Shown here piece by piece: positions 1 to 12,651 of a stretch of DNA of 64,000 nt (the first letter of the stretch is position 1; every line of letters begins with the position of its first letter). Origin of the DNA: Punctularia strigosozonata HHB-11173 SS5 (taxonomy: Eukaryota; Basidiomycota; Agaricomycetes; Corticiales; Punctulariaceae); the NCBI RefSeq assembly GCF_000264995.1, contig NW_006767433.1, positions 4,045,264 to 4,109,263 of the forward strand, read 5' to 3'. A program made the position numbers and the translations under genes. The notes below the pieces were generated by a model. It saw nothing but the letters and a program-made list of their open reading frames with translations. It was not told the origin of the DNA and ran no database searches.

Positions 1-1502
1 TTCAGGACGACTCGCTTAACTTTGCGGTCGTCAAACTCATCGTGAGTAGCCTTAAAATATTTGGTCTATATATCATGTCCAACGTTGCGTCAGGTCGCCT
101 TGAATGAACAATTCATGGTCGCTGTGCTGCCATCGAGCCGCAAAACCCCTGAATCCAAGCACGTGGAAGAGCAGGGCTCACAAAATCGTGTTTTACGGGT
201 TCTCATGCGCCGTCTGAATTCCAGTCAAACATTCGGTGAAAGCATGATTTTCATGTTGAACCGTGCTAGCGGTTTGTGAGATCGCACATATCCTTGACCG
301 CCACTTAGTCCACTGCCTAGATCACAGCGCGGAAGATCGATGCATGCAGCTTTTGGTCCTCAAGATGCTCTACCTCCTCTTTACTACCAAGGGAACGTCA
401 GAGTTCTTTTATACCAACGACCTCTGCGTTTTGGTCGATGTCTTTCTGCGCGAGCTTGTTGACTTGGACGAGGAGAGCGAATCTGTAAGCAAAGTGCGAT
501 TACGAAAGTCGTCTCCGACTAACCATTATGCTACCACAGTTACGTCACACTTTCCTTCGTGTTCTGCACCCCCTTCTGACGAAAACGCAACTGCGGAGCA
601 TGCCATACAAACGGCCTCAAATCGTGCGCGCCCTCGAGTCGCTTGTTGAGAAGCCTGAGATCCGCGACATCGACCCCACCACGAAGCGCCTCGTTGAACG
701 CTGCCTCAGCGGTGAATGGTGCGTGCAAGAGGGTCTTCGGAAAAACAGCGCGCCACCACCTCGACAAGACACTGTCAGTCCCCTGTCCGCTGACGTGTCG
801 CTGTCGCGCGACGTGAACCCCGCGCATCACACGCGCCGACCCTCCACTCTCGGAAGGCAACGAAGCTTAAAGGGCAGCCGTAGCGCGGAGAATTTAAACG
901 CTAAGGTTAAGGAAGCTTCGGAATCGTCTTCACGCGAGAAACCTATGCCCTATCGACTAGAACACCTCCGCCGGTCCAGTAACACGAAGAACAGTAGCTC
1001 ATCGAGTCTTCCCATCATCGCCGCCACCGCTAGCGCGCACGCAGATCCGGCCTTCTTGGCCAAACGACGGGAGCGCGCAGATTCAGCGGATATACTCGAG
1101 TCGAACAGCACTCGCAGTTTTGCGCTCACCGTGGACGGCGCCAGCACGAGCATAACAGCCGTCCTCACGCAGGCGAAGGCGGCTGGGTATGACAAAGGTG
1201 GGCCTGGACTGGGCAAGGCGGTGGATGGTATCATCACACACTCATTCTCGAGCCCTCCCGCAATCGAAGGCGGGTCATTCAGAACTGCTTCCGCCTCGTC
1301 GACGACGACGGCACCCGCGAACAAGCCGGTGACACCGTCCAATACTTTCAACGCATCAGCTGCCGGGAAACCGAAGCGTCGAGCAGCGCCTCCCCCTCCT
1401 CCGGTCAAACCACGGCGCACGGCGCCAGCTATACCGGTGGGGCGAACGAACGGAGGCGCCACCATAGAGGCAATTGCCTCGTCACGTTCTCCGCTTCATT
1501 GA
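1..1502 (+). CDS. Ldb17/Dip1/SPIN90-family actin regulator (5' partial)
   Basis: The gene runs in from the left edge and ends at a TGA at 1500-1502. Exons read as <1-41, 94-271, 321-484 and 540-1502; all junctions are GT-AG and keep frame. The N-terminal part present is the leucine-rich SPIN90/Ldb17 domain, with segments such as FMLNR, CMQLLVLKMLYLLFTTKGT and LVDVFLRELVDLDEE, followed by LRHTFLRVLHPLLT. The C-terminal 250 residues are disordered and Ser/Pro-rich and end in a polyproline SH3-ligand patch (AAPPPPPVKPRR). Family knowledge: Dip1/Ldb17/SPIN90 proteins activate the Arp2/3 complex to make linear actin seeds at endocytic patches. The missing N-terminus lies outside the window. Family assignment is fairly sure; exact function in this fungus is inferred. 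Confidence 0.85.
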
Positions 1503-1771
1503 GCTGCGGATTGGCTCCACTTCGGTTGCTTCATGAACATGGAATATGTATGCCTGAGCAGGCCCAATTAAGGACGTTGAAAGCTCCGGACCGCAAACCT
1601 CTCAGTACACCCCCAATTTCCGGGCACTGTGTCATACTAGCATTGCCTCAAACAAATGCAATCATACGCACAAGGGCCATCTGTCCATCCTCTCCATTAT
1701 GTCGCTACGTATCGCCAGTATTATAAACTTGCCGTCCCCTCGTGGGGACGGGCACACCCATCCATATCATC

Positions 1772-3917
1772 CTATAATACCCACAGCCTCTGGTCACTAC
1801 CATTTCTAATGATTTCCTGATTCCGCCTGCGATATTGTACAGTTAAGACCCCGCATAGCGCGGAAGTCATAAGCAGGAACGCGCTATCGATCCGGTGGAT
1901 CAGTGCACGGATCGCCCGTTGGCTTGGACCCACGCACAAATTGGTGTAATTTCCGGTCTTGAACGCCGGCTTTTCATTGGACTTGTATATCCTGGATAAT
2001 GAAGCGTCGTCAGTGCACGAAAATTGATTGTCGTAGAATAATCACTCACCAGACTCCGACGATCTGCCCAATCGCCCCGGCCGAGATATTGAGCGGCACG
2101 CCAAGGGTCACTGATGTTGTGCCTCGTAGATTGGAAGACAGCCAGCCTAGTAGAGGTGGTATACACGCGAAGGAGAAGGTCGTGGCTATAACCAGTAAAC
2201 TGCCCCGTCATAATCTCAGTACCTCATCCGGGACTGTGCCAATTTTATGCATACCCGTAACGTGCTTTGAAGCGGTCACCATCCAAGGCAGCCAAGAGCA
2301 AGAATGATATCGAAGCGATCAGCGAGGTCACTCCGCTCGCCAAAGCTCGGCGATTCCAGCGATCGGCCGCAAATGCAACGGCGACAGCTGAAGGGACGAG
2401 TGTTAGCGTCGTCGACTGGTAAAGGGATTGGTTGCATACTGAAAACCCACGCGACAGCGTCTAGATAAGACGTTAGAGTAGCTTTTTGAGAAAGCGACAT
2501 TGCGCTACTCACAAGGAGGCACTCTGACGATGACGCGGTCCGTGAGCATACGAAGCCTATTCCGCAATTGCTAGTAGTACCCACGTGAAAAGATTGGCAT
2601 CACTACCAATATGTCAGAAGCGTTCACATCCACCCACTGCGGGTTCAGGAGAAATAGCGTACATTCCCTTATAATCCAGACCAGCCACGATTGTCGGCGC
2701 AAACAGCGAGAGCGACGAGAAGGGTGCCGATATTCCAATATACGCGAGATAATGCACATAAAGCCGCCAGTCCGTTAGCGTCTCTTTGGCCTCTGCCCAG
2801 GTCAACTCGTGTGAACCATGGGACGAGTTGTCGCCTGTGAGTCTGACTGCGGCTAATGCTTTCTCTTCCTCGGATAGCCTAGACGTACGATATCCGTCAA
2901 CAACAGTCGGCCAAGGTATTACAGGGAAACATTTACCATGATGATGTTTCCGGGTAGTTAGGCAGGCAGAACCATACGATTACGCTGCATATGATGGAAG
3001 GGATTCCTTCCAGGATGAACTGGAGGAAGCACATTAGCGGCAGCTCACGCACGATAGGGAGGTGATTTACAATCCATCGCCAGGCATGAATACCAGAGAC
3101 ATCGTCCATGAATGTGATGCCTGTTCCAAGGGCACCCCCAAAAGCCCCTACATTCGACCATCAGCCTGAACTTAGAAGATAGGGTCATGACTAACCTGCC
3201 AAGGTCGCAGATGCCAGGATCAAGGCAACGCGGACACTACGCTCTTCCGGGCGGTACCAGAAGGTGAGGTAATATACAAAGCCCGGGAAAAGTCCCGCCT
3301 CTATCGCTCCGAGTAGAAAGCGTACGACCGCAAGGCCAGCGAAATTCTAAGATCTATTAGCAATGGAATGCCGATCGCTACTGTGCATATACTCGTACCT
3401 GAACCGCGCCCAAGCACATCGTCACGATACCCCATGCACAGGTGATGAAGGCTATCCAAGGAGCAGGCCCGATCTTCTTGAGCCTGAGATTGTAAGGAAC
3501 AGGGCATGTGGCAGGTAGACAAGAAGCTCACAGAATATTGCTCGGTGTTTCGAAAATCATATACGCCACGAAAAAGAGCATCAACGCGGCATTGTACTGC
3601 CCAGTCGATATGGATAGGTCTTTCTCCAGAGAATGGCCCTTATCCTCCGCAGCGACCTTCGCATTCCCGATATTTGAGCGCTAGAGAGAGCGGTCTCGGT
3701 GGGCATCCACGGAATATTGATGACTTCAAGAGCTTACATCCAAATAACACAGGAGGTAAACCACGCACGCCAGAGGGATGATCCGTACGTCCTGTCGCCA
3801 AACGAGGCGTCGACTGTCCTGCTCCGAGTAGCTTGCAGCCTCGTTGGAGCTGCAGCTTTCTTTCAACACGAAGTCGCCTTTCTCGAAGTCCGCGTAGGTC
3901 GGACCAGACGCGGTCAT
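1772..3917 (-). CDS. MFS transporter, allantoate permease (Dal5/ACS) type
   Basis: Start ATG at 3915-3917; exon 1 covers 3738-3917 and encodes an acidic cytosolic tail followed by RIIPLACVVYLLCYLD. A splice to 3680 restores the family signature LD-RSNIGNAKV at the first loop. Later exons give YNAALMLFFVAYMIFETPSN, then KKIGPAPWIAFITCAWG, FLLGAIEAGLFPGFVYYLTFWY and RWIVNHLPI, all typical of the anion:cation symporter branch of the MFS (12 TM). The C-terminal half (TDWRLYVHYLAYIG, SLFAPTIVAGL) and a tail with IYKSNEKPAFKTGNYTN and YRRRNQEI also fit. The last exon reads to a TAG at 1772-1774. Family members import allantoate, nicotinate, biotin precursors or similar organic anions at the plasma membrane; the substrate cannot be told here. 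At least six introns; some middle boundaries were not fixed. Confidence 0.8.
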
Positions 3918-4635
3918 GGTGTCCGTTGAACAGGCAGTGGCACGGATAGCGTGTTGGTGCCTCCTGGGACGATACTTATGTTCAGATGATGAGGACGGAT
4001 AGACTGTTATTCCATGACATGGTACGATTCGGGTAGAGAAGGACGCGACGGCCGCAAACTCGACGGTTCCGTTGATGGCGAGTCCAATGAGGTCCAATGA
4101 CCATAATTAGCGGCTCCCACGGTCTTCGGCCCGAATCTTCCGGACTTGTGCCCCTGGGACCAATCTTCTGAATCTGATTGGATGCCAACCGCTGCAAGAG
4201 CTCGGTCTGATGTCAACGCAAGGCTAATGTACATCGAGTGGACCTGGAACGGATCATGATGCGTGTGTATACATATGTCGTGTGGGGTGCTAGGGTCTAG
4301 CACCACCCTTCGTCGTGATATGTACTGCTTCGTTCGTTTCTTTCGATATGTATAGCATACGGCCAGCGCCGAGGAAGGACGGTCCATGATTGTATCCGGG
4401 ATCGCGTACTGAATGGGCATCGACTATGCGCGTTTTTAGCGAGCCTCCCTGCGAGCACACAAGCGCATGTTTGGCTACGATGAGCAAAGAAGGAGAACGT
4501 GCAGCGTACCGGCAGTCAGCTGGCCTGGTGATTCTCAGCGATTTATGTAACAATTTGGCTCAGAGACCTATTGGACAGCGCTCTCAGCATTCCACCGATA
4601 TCGTGAACAAGACTTGCATACCAGCCACGGTGCGT
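3918..4635. other. Intergenic, no gene recognised
   Basis: Upstream region of the MFS gene. Open frames on the minus strand reach 137 codons but have no recognisable composition or splice logic and overlap each other in several frames. I see no coding sequence here. Confidence 0.5.
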
Positions 4636-4971
4636 TCAGGCTGAGCCTCTCGGGCGCGAGCCAGCTGGCCCGTCAAAGATGAGGCGCGAATGCGACGCGA
4701 ACATGGTGTTGCTGTATTGCTCCGAGTCCGGATTAGAGGGAGAGCTGACCGGGCGGGATCCGCTGGGACCGTTGAAGACCACCGGTGCAGGTAGGACGGC
4801 CGAGGACGAGTGCGTCGTGCGAGGGGCGTTGCCAGACAGGCTACCTCGGATGGTGTTCAGCGCTTGGCGGACTTGGGACATAGTGCTTGCGTTGAGGACT
4901 ACGTGGTAGCTCGTGTGCTGGGGCAAGATGGAAACGACGGTGATCAAGAGATCAGGGCGGACGAGAGCCAA
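4636..4971 (-). CDS. Hypothetical ORF, possibly a degraded gene end
   Basis: An open frame of about 111 codons ends in a TGA at 4636-4638. It contains the segment LALVRPDLLITVVSILPQHT, vaguely like the N-terminal strand-helix region of fungal UDP-glycosyltransferases, then a Ser/Pro-rich tail in which a short unit is repeated (VVFNGPSGSRP and LIFDGPAGSRP). An ATG lies within the frame (MSQVRQALN). No upstream exon could be joined convincingly, so this may be a gene fragment or chance ORF. Function unknown. Confidence 0.25.
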   Translation of the reverse strand: MALVRPDLLITVVSILPQHTSYHVVLNASTMSQVRQALNTIRGSLSGNAPRTTHSSSAVLPAPVVFNGPSGSRPVSSPSNPDSEQYSNTMFASHSRLIFDGPAGSRPRGSA

Positions 4972-5966
4972 TGTGCGGGCATTCGTGACGAAAGCGTGGT
5001 GTACTGCAACGAGCCTTTATATGCGTGGAGACAGTGATCTTGACACCGCCGAACTTGCGAAGCGCGGAGGGCAAGCGAGTTCCATTTCTGGACGACCGGT
5101 GATGGTTAACATGGGATAGCGTGCAAAGTTGCCAATCGGGTTGATGAGTCGCTCGCTGCAGGCAGATCGTGAACGAGCGGCGCGCATGAAAACAAGAGAC
5201 GACCGGGACGCTTCGGAGATTGTGCGGTTGTCATAGCCGGCGGCCACGGAACGCGGCCTTGGCATATGAATATGCACCGGTGGTATACAATCATGGGGAT
5301 TTACCCACCTGCAGCAGATTCATCAAAGACAATACGGGTACTCATTCCAGGCCCAGGGAGAGTTCAAGGAGGCAGTTTCAATGAAGAAAACCTGCGAGGA
5401 GTGCGCACGCACCCGGTATGGCTAATCAAGCTGCAATACTAACGGAGGATTGAATATTCAAATTACAAGTAAAACCTTCTCGAGCTATCTCCTACATCTG
5501 AACGGGTTCATCATACTCAATCACTGGTGGGACCATGGACCATTGAACTGCGCTCCCCTTCAACCTGGTTCCTAGAGTTTCCTCAAGTCACGTTTCCCTC
5601 TGTCGTACATCAAGCTCATGCAGCTAACACGACGTATTCCGCAGCACGACTTCCAAGGTGATGGACGATGTTCGGATGAGATGCCAGCATGCCACAGTGA
5701 GGTTCTGGGATGCAACTTCATTGCCTTTCCCGGTGTTCGAGTCCGCACTGGTGATGCCCACCAGTCCTTTGCGTCCTCGAGAGCTTCTCAAGAAGGCTGT
5801 TTATTTCACACTGCAGATAGGATGTCGGCAAATCCACGGTGGCCCATGCAAGAAGCCGGTGATCGACATTTGAGCGGACGATAACCATGGTCGCAGTCCT
5901 CGGATAGGGGCTAATGCGGCGTTGGCATGAACCAGTAGGCGGTGAACCCGGACGTTTGCCGGCGTT
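4972..5966. other. Intergenic, no gene recognised
   Basis: About 1 kb lying 3' of the F-box gene. Short open frames occur on both strands (for example 5017-5277 minus and 5618-5884 plus) but none shows domain-like sequence or a consistent exon chain. Confidence 0.45.
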
Positions 5967-7571
5967 CTAGCCGAACATCAATGTAACCACTTCTAGAATC
6001 TTCGCCCTGAACCATTCATCGTCAGCCTGAAGCCCTCCATGATCACGCAAAAACGTACCACCCATCGTCGACTATCGGACACAAACGTTCGTAGTTTGGG
6101 AACGGCGGTCATCAGAGTCCGAACCTCATATGTGGTCAACGAGGGGCGTTGACCGTGTCTGTGATGAGAATCATCCAAATCTACGAGTGTGTGCAGTGTC
6201 TTGGATGAGGACAACGCCATTTTGAACGGGGCCTAAGGCGTGTGAGTGACAATCGTTATCAGGGCTGATATTACTCACCATGTCTTTCACGGGTACAGCA
6301 ATGGATAACTTTTCCAGAGTGTTCGCATGGATACAAATACTCCGTAAGCTTTCCGCAGTGACCCCGCAGTTGATAAATGCAAGTTGTTTCAACGTTGCTC
6401 CATGCGCCGTAAGGAATTCGTGCAAGAACGGTTCTCCCACTTGGAGCTGATGGCTCATCTTCAGCTGCACGCTTCGTAATGAACATCCCCACTCTTTCAC
6501 CTTCGAGAATATCTCGGCCCAGAGAGTGGGGGTGGTGGAAGGTGTGAGCGAGCAGTGAGTGTCAAGAGCGAGGTGCGTCAAGCGCGGGAGGGATGTGACT
6601 GTGGCGCTTGAAACAGACATGGAACGCGGACTCTCCCAGGTGGTGAATGCAAGAGACGACAGTAGGGGCGTGAGGGAGGCCATACGGAAGACGGCGATGT
6701 GATCGACTTTGGGGCAATTTATCACATGAAGGCCGGTGAGCCGGGGAAGATGACCAAGGATGGTTTCGAGAATGTCTTCGTCGAGATCAGACGCTGACTG
6801 CATAAATCGTGATGTGAGTTTAGAGTCTTTCTGAGGAGTAGGGGTAGATTAACTAACATATAGCGTGAGGCTCGTGAGACTCCCGTTGCATGCAGCTGCC
6901 CACCTCGGCAAGATATCTACGACATTCCAGCTAGGGAACTCCAGCGTCAATTGCTTCAGGTTGCTCATACGCAGCAGGACCTCCCCCTGAGCTGGCGTGA
7001 GATTCGCCTGTATTCGCAGCTCTTGAAGGCGATCGGGGCGGGGAACGGCGAGAAGGAAGGCTGTGACTTCCTTAGTGGTGCAGACCAAAGAGGCAAGGTT
7101 GATAGAGAGGCGAAGAGCTTCGACAGCATTGCGCATGAATTCGGCACGTATGCTGTTACGGTATTCCGGGATGATGCGGATGTCTACGAAGGCGTGAAAA
7201 AACGAACAAGGTCAAGGATACAGAAACGTACCGACGGTTCGAACGTGAACAGCATACTCCGGATGAGTGAGGATTGCGGAGAAAGCGGTCTGTACCTGCG
7301 TCTCAAAGGTCAGAAGCGACAGCTTAATCAATTCGGGAGAACGGCACCGATGGATACTTCTTGCCCTGACTTCGTCTCATAGCTAGCGTCCGATACAGCC
7401 TGGGGATTACGCCAGCAAAAAACGCTCGGCTAACCAGCGCCACAGAAAGCAAATCGTTGGTCGCGATGTGCGCACAGATATGCCTTGAAACGGTAAGAAC
7501 ACTGGTGAACGGATTAAGATCAAGTGTCCGCACTCAACGACGTCAAGATTCAAGTTATTGGCGGATACCAT
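5967..7571 (-). CDS. F-box/leucine-rich-repeat-like protein
   Basis: Start ATG at 7569-7571 was chosen because splicing a short first exon onto the exon near 7477 gives NLNLDVVEHICAHIATNDLL, which continues SVALVSRAFFAGVIPRLYRT, a degenerate F-box. The rest is a solenoid of short strand-helix units with LRR-like phrases: LQELRIQANL, LKQLTLEFPSW, LTGLHVINCPKVDHIAVF, LTHLALDTHCSL, LKQLAFINCGV, LRTFVSDSRRW. The last exon reads ADDEWFRAKILEVVTLMFG and ends at a TAG at 5967-5969; it requires a very short intron (6027-6058, 32 nt). Families like this are numerous in Agaricomycetes and are presumed substrate receptors of SCF ubiquitin ligases. No substrate can be inferred. Confidence 0.75.
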
Positions 7572-8135
7572 GTTGACGAGCTCGTTTTACCGACGTTGTG
7601 AACTCAGGAATGAAAGCGTCGCGCGTCGGGAGGCGAGAAACCTGTGCCCGATTACGCGCGCAGATCACATGTCCGGTCGCTCTCGTTGTCTGGAGTCGTT
7701 GCGCTTTCGGCGCTGACGGCCATCCTTCTGCACTTGTCAGGCGCTCACTTCGATCAAAGAGTGATACTTGTCTGTCTGGTACTGCCTGTACAGTGGCTAA
7801 TTATCTTAGAAGCCATACGTAACATACTTCGCTCTGAAACAATCGTTCACGTCTTCCTCGTCCCAAGCATTTGTTGTGAGCTCTGGCTAGCTTTCAATTG
7901 CTGATCATCCTATGGTCTGTACCAAGTCTGTACCCTGAAATTATCAATAGTATCGAACCGTCGTCGCTCCGACTGCCAACGCTGCCCCGCGCATCATTCC
8001 ATCGCCCCTTGGACGGCGAATTAGGCAAGATGCCGGTGGTCACGTGCAAAACTATAACATCGCCGTTTGCATCCCCTCACGAGTCTGAGTATCGTCCGTC
8101 CACGCCACAGACGACGGTCAGGACGTCCAAGCACA
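7572..8135. other. Divergent promoter region between F-box and Sds3-like genes
   Basis: The two flanking genes point away from each other, so this 564-bp stretch should hold both promoters. No TATA box or repeat stands out, and the open frames inside it are not gene-like. Confidence 0.4.
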
Positions 8136-11100
8136 ATGTCCACCGTCGGCTCGCTCGGGTCACTCAGTTCAGCACCTCCCTCACCAGACCCATCCCACCC
8201 CCCCACGCCGAAACGCACATCCCTCCATACAGCCCAAGCTTCAGAGCCCGTCGGCTCCGACAGCGAGCTTTCAGAACTCACCGACGACGACGGCGACGAC
8301 GGCGACAACAGCCACTCTCGGCGAAGCACGAGCAGTAAGCCTGTGCGCCGCACCGTCAGACGCAAACGAAGCAATATCGTTCCGCCGGAGCCGTGGGGCT
8401 GGGCCTACAAGGGAGGCAAGAAACCCGAGGATCCCAACGCCGAGGAAGAGGAGGAGGAGGAGGAGGAGGAACATTCGGGCCCTCCGACCGCTATGGAGGA
8501 AGAAGAGGAAGAGGATCACGACGAGCGCCCAGGATCGCGTCGGCGCGGGATCGAGGTTGTCCGGGCCGACCCCGCGGTTGTGAACGATGAGCTCGACCTT
8601 GCCGAAGACGACAACGATGCGAGCTCGGACGCGTCAAATGACGACATGGACATTGATGACAAGGACATGCGCGACGATGCCGGCTCGCCCGACCTCACTG
8701 ACGAAGACGCTAGTGACGTCGACGTCGAGGATGAAGGGCCAAGCGGTATCCGCACACCAGCCGACCCTCAAGATGTCGAATCCGAAGAGGAAGCGGATGC
8801 AGAGGACGCTGAAGCCGAGTCCGAGGATGACGAGCCCGACATTGCAGAGGAAACCCAGATCCGAGCAGCTGCCGTGTTAGCCGCTACCGTAGCGGAAGCC
8901 GACGTCGACCTCACCGCACCACCCCCGTCTGCCATTCAGCCTGTGGTAGAAAAGGCCGCTACACTATCTATCATGGCTGGTGCCTCAGCACCCACACTCG
9001 GCGTCGCGAACCCTGAATCTCCCTCCGCATCCACCACCTCTACACCTTCATCATCACGTTCCGGTAGTCCAGACCCCGCTTCTACATCGAAAAGCCCGCG
9101 CGAAAAGCCCTCGGAGGAAGAACGAACTTCTGCGAAGGACCTCGTGAAGACGAAACCTCAAGAAGAGAAGGAAGAGCAGGTAGACGTAGACGACGCAGAG
9201 GCAGATGAACCTGAACTCGATCTTGAAATGGACTTACAGCCTGCACATCGAGCAGAGGCGCTCGATGCGATAGCTGTGATAGAGCTCAAATACGCCACGC
9301 TCCGAGAACAGCTATACGTGGAAAAGATGCATGCCCTGGCATGGGAGGAAAGCCTGGTGAAAGGAGGTGTGTTGTTGATGCAGTCATGCGGTTGGAATGA
9401 GCGCTGAAGACGATCTACAGGACATCATCCCGAAATGCTTTATCTTCACGACGAGTTGTTGAAACGACGTGATCGGAGACTCGAACTCGCCTCACGGCGC
9501 CGCGACTATGAAGTCGACAATGTGGCCAGAAAGCGTAAAGCTGATGAAGCACTTGTATGGAGTACATGGAAGGTGCGGCTCAAGCTATCCTCCCTGTCGA
9601 TCCGGCAGAATCATATCTAAGCGGAATTCACAGTTTCAAAGAGATCAGCTCCAGACCGACATGATTGCCGAAAACAACCGGAAAAGGAGGAAGCTGGAGA
9701 GGGAACGACGATCCCTCGAAAGACCACAACCCCGTGCGTTTCCTCGTATTTGTAGAGATACCTTGACCTGAACCTCGTGATACAGTGCGGCGCATACCAC
9801 ATCAGCCTCGCGAAGTACCGCCTGCCCCTAGCCTTCGCGAGATTCTCCGCAAAACACCTTTCATCTCTGCCTCCGAACAACTCAGCGCCAAGTCTTTCAG
9901 GAGCAAAAGACATGCCTTCTCCGCACTTGAAAGTGCAAATCCAGAAGACTTCACATTCCCCTCTCTTGCGAGTTTACGAGTTGAGGAAGTCGCCACCGAC
10001 CTCGACTTCTTGGCTCAGAATAAGCGGCCATTTGAGCACCAGCACTTGCAGCATCTGCACAACCCTCGAGTTATTGCCGGACCCAATCATTCTTTGGGGC
10101 CCATGGTACCACCGAACCCATATGACTCCTATGGACCTGCCTCAGGGATGATAGATCCTCGCGCGTACGACGTGCACGGCATAGGAGGACAGAAGGCGCT
10201 GCTCAACACACTGGTTCCGCTGCACGGACCTCCGGGTACACAGTACCCTCCATATCCTATCCCTGGGTCTTCGAAGCAGCATCCGCTTGCGTTCGACCAG
10301 GATGTAGGACCTGGGCCATTTGGGCACGCGCTTGGGCCGGGAGCGATGAGTGGACCACCTGGCCATCTCAGACGATCATCGTCACCATCTCACGGTCGGG
10401 ATCATGGAGTGGGCTCGTCAGCGCTACCAAATGGCCACGTGGCAAAATCCAACGGCTGGGCCGGGGGAAAACCGCCGACGCTCAATGAGTGGCCGAGAGA
10501 TGCTCCGAGGGCCGAATTCGACGAAGAACTACGATCGCGGGATAAGGAGGTGATGGAACGCCAACAAGCAAATCAGAAAGCCAAGGTCCGCGAACGGGAA
10601 AAGGATCGCGATATGGAACGACAGCGAGAGGTTGAGCGACAACGAGAGCTCGAGCACGACGAACGCGAACGTCTTGTCCAGATTCAGCAGCAGCAGCAGC
10701 AGCAATCTCAAGCACAATCCCAGGCGCTTCGGCATCAACATATAAGCCATTCGCTTGGTGTGGTGCATCAGCACCCACATCCGCACCAGCATGTGCACGC
10801 GACTCAGTACCAACATGTAGGACCACATCATCATCATCATCACCATCATGTTCACCACCACCATCCTCCTTCATCTCAGCCGTCGATCTCTGAGCCCGGC
10901 CCTGCGATCGGGCCCGGCGTTCCGCCCCCTGCACGCGAACGCGATAGAGACCGCTTGGTTGCCGGTTCTCAAACACGCGAACCTGAACAAGCCGCTTCCA
11001 CCAGATCGTATACAGGTACCCCTACGGAAGTGATCAACCTTACCTCTTCTCCGAACACCACGAAGCACTTGGCGCGATCACCTTATATGGCGTTCGATGA

Positions 11101-11875
11101 TCGTGATTCAGGCCCCGCTGACTTCGCTCGCGAGCGTGAACGTCTTCCAACGGTCGTGCAGGACGAACGCCCAGTCTTCGCTGGTACCCATCGGCTGAGC
11201 GGGCCACCGTCTGCAGCTGGGTCGCTGCTGGGTTCTCCGCGCGGGGTCTATGCCGGAGACCGTGAACGTGATGATCGTGAAGGAACTTCAGGTCGACCAG
11301 CGTCTTCGTCCATGTCTACCACAGGACAAGGATCGCTGCAAGTCACGGCGGGATTGCCACATCCGAGGCGAGATAGTTCCGCGTCCTCCCAATCCACCTC
11401 GCGCCTGGGGTCTTCCATGCTATCCCCACATCCAAGCAGTCATCAGCTCCCGCCCTCGAGCCCGTCCTCATTTCCGGGTGCACGCTCGCCCGTGAGGTCA
11501 TCTTTACCTCTTTCGGGCTCCTCCGGGTCCGCAGCCTTGGTTACGAGCCCGAACATGTCCATGAAGGAAGGAAGGCCAGCTTCGCCCATCGGCACCAGCA
11601 AGTTACCTTTGGGCCCAGGCATATCGTTCATTACTGGTCTGGGTGGACCGGGACGACCTGGCTCACCGCCTCTTCCGACGTCTTCACGAAACCCGAACGG
11701 CCCGTCATTGCCCACTGCGGATCGCGACCACACTATATCCGTGAGGGCGGGCTCGCCGGCTCCGCTGTTACCGCCCCTTCAACATCATCACTCTCCATCG
11801 CGCTTGCCTGCCACTGTGCCAGGTGGATCTATTAGCTCACGCTCCACGCCCATACCGGTCGCCGAAGGGCGGTAA
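8136..11875 (+). CDS. Sds3/Dep1-like subunit of a Sin3-Rpd3 histone deacetylase complex
   Basis: Exons 8136-9366, 9421-9572, 9622-9733 and 9786-11875 join in frame to 1194 aa. Residues 1-380 are acidic and disordered, with Glu runs. Residues about 385-530 form the Sds3 domain: an antiparallel coiled-coil beginning ALDAIAVIELKYATLREQLY, then HPEMLYLHDELLKRRDRRLE and IAENNRKRRKLERERRSLER, followed by a block with PSLREILRKTPFIS. The last 650 residues are low complexity: a charged Arg/Glu coil, a Gln run, a His-rich tract near residue 850 (DNA 10827-10864), and many Ser/Pro/Gly segments. A short VINLTSS motif resembles a SUMO-interacting motif. Family members bridge Sin3 and class I deacetylases for transcriptional repression. 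The length is large; yeast Sds3 is about 330 aa. Confidence 0.85.
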
Positions 11876-12651
11876 CATGAGCTATGGACCCTTTGGATCT
11901 CGTTTTCGTGCTGTATGTATATGTTAAGCTTCATTGACGTCTTAGGGATCCTGTTCGAGATAATATATGTACTGCTATAGTAAAGCAATGACTACGAGGT
12001 TCTGTTCAGTTGGGTTGCTTTACAGCTACATGTGGGCCTCGAATTAGCGGGCCACAAAGCCGTGCGAATCTTACACACAACGAGGCAACTACGTTTAACA
12101 CTCTTTGACGACGCCGTACATGACGAACACTGTTGCACTCGCCAGCCGCATCGATGCCTCGGACCCGCTGGAAATGTGTTATCATAACGTGCTGGGCTGT
12201 TCTTGAGGGGAAGATCGTCGATGGATCGAATTCCGAGGCTAAGCTGCCCAACGTCATCCCCGATCCAGCCTTCACGCAAGATTAACCCTCTGAATCCGAT
12301 TCCGCCTCCAGCAAGTTTGCAGACGACTCGTACGCCTGCGCCGCGGTACGTAACCTGGAAGCCTGCAGCTGCAGATACGGAATGATAGCGCTGCAAACCG
12401 GTTTTCAACGCTGTGCAGACCTTGCTGCTTACACGTGTTGACCATGCTCCGCGGTGGATAAGATTCCAGGCTCACACCTTCATCTATACATGGGCTATAC
12501 TATCGCAGGCTCGATGGTGCTATGATTGTCCGCAGATGCGCATGCAAACCATGAGGCCGCAGGATAAGGGGCACTAACACACTGCACTTAAGAATGCCGT
12601 TCCCCAGCATTGCGCTTGTTGGCATACCTCTTCGCCTATTCTTCTTTCGCC
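11876..12651. other. Intergenic, 3' of the Sds3-like gene
   Basis: Contains the presumed 3' UTR of the Sds3-like gene and the promoter of the DUF7587 gene. A minus-strand open frame (11992-12408) lacks recognisable sequence. No repeat or RNA gene seen. Confidence 0.4.

Noticed and set aside
5728-5760. GTGTTCGAGTCC resembling a tRNA B box
   Set aside because: No A box or cloverleaf stems could be found at the right distance, so no tRNA is called.
8271-8755. Leu- and Ser-rich minus-strand frames opposite the acidic Sds3-like exon
   Set aside because: They are mirror images of Glu/Asp/Ser codon runs on the coding strand.
11992-12408. Minus-strand ORF of 138 codons
   Set aside because: No conserved motif and it sits in the 3' flank of the Sds3-like gene and promoter of the next; likely chance.
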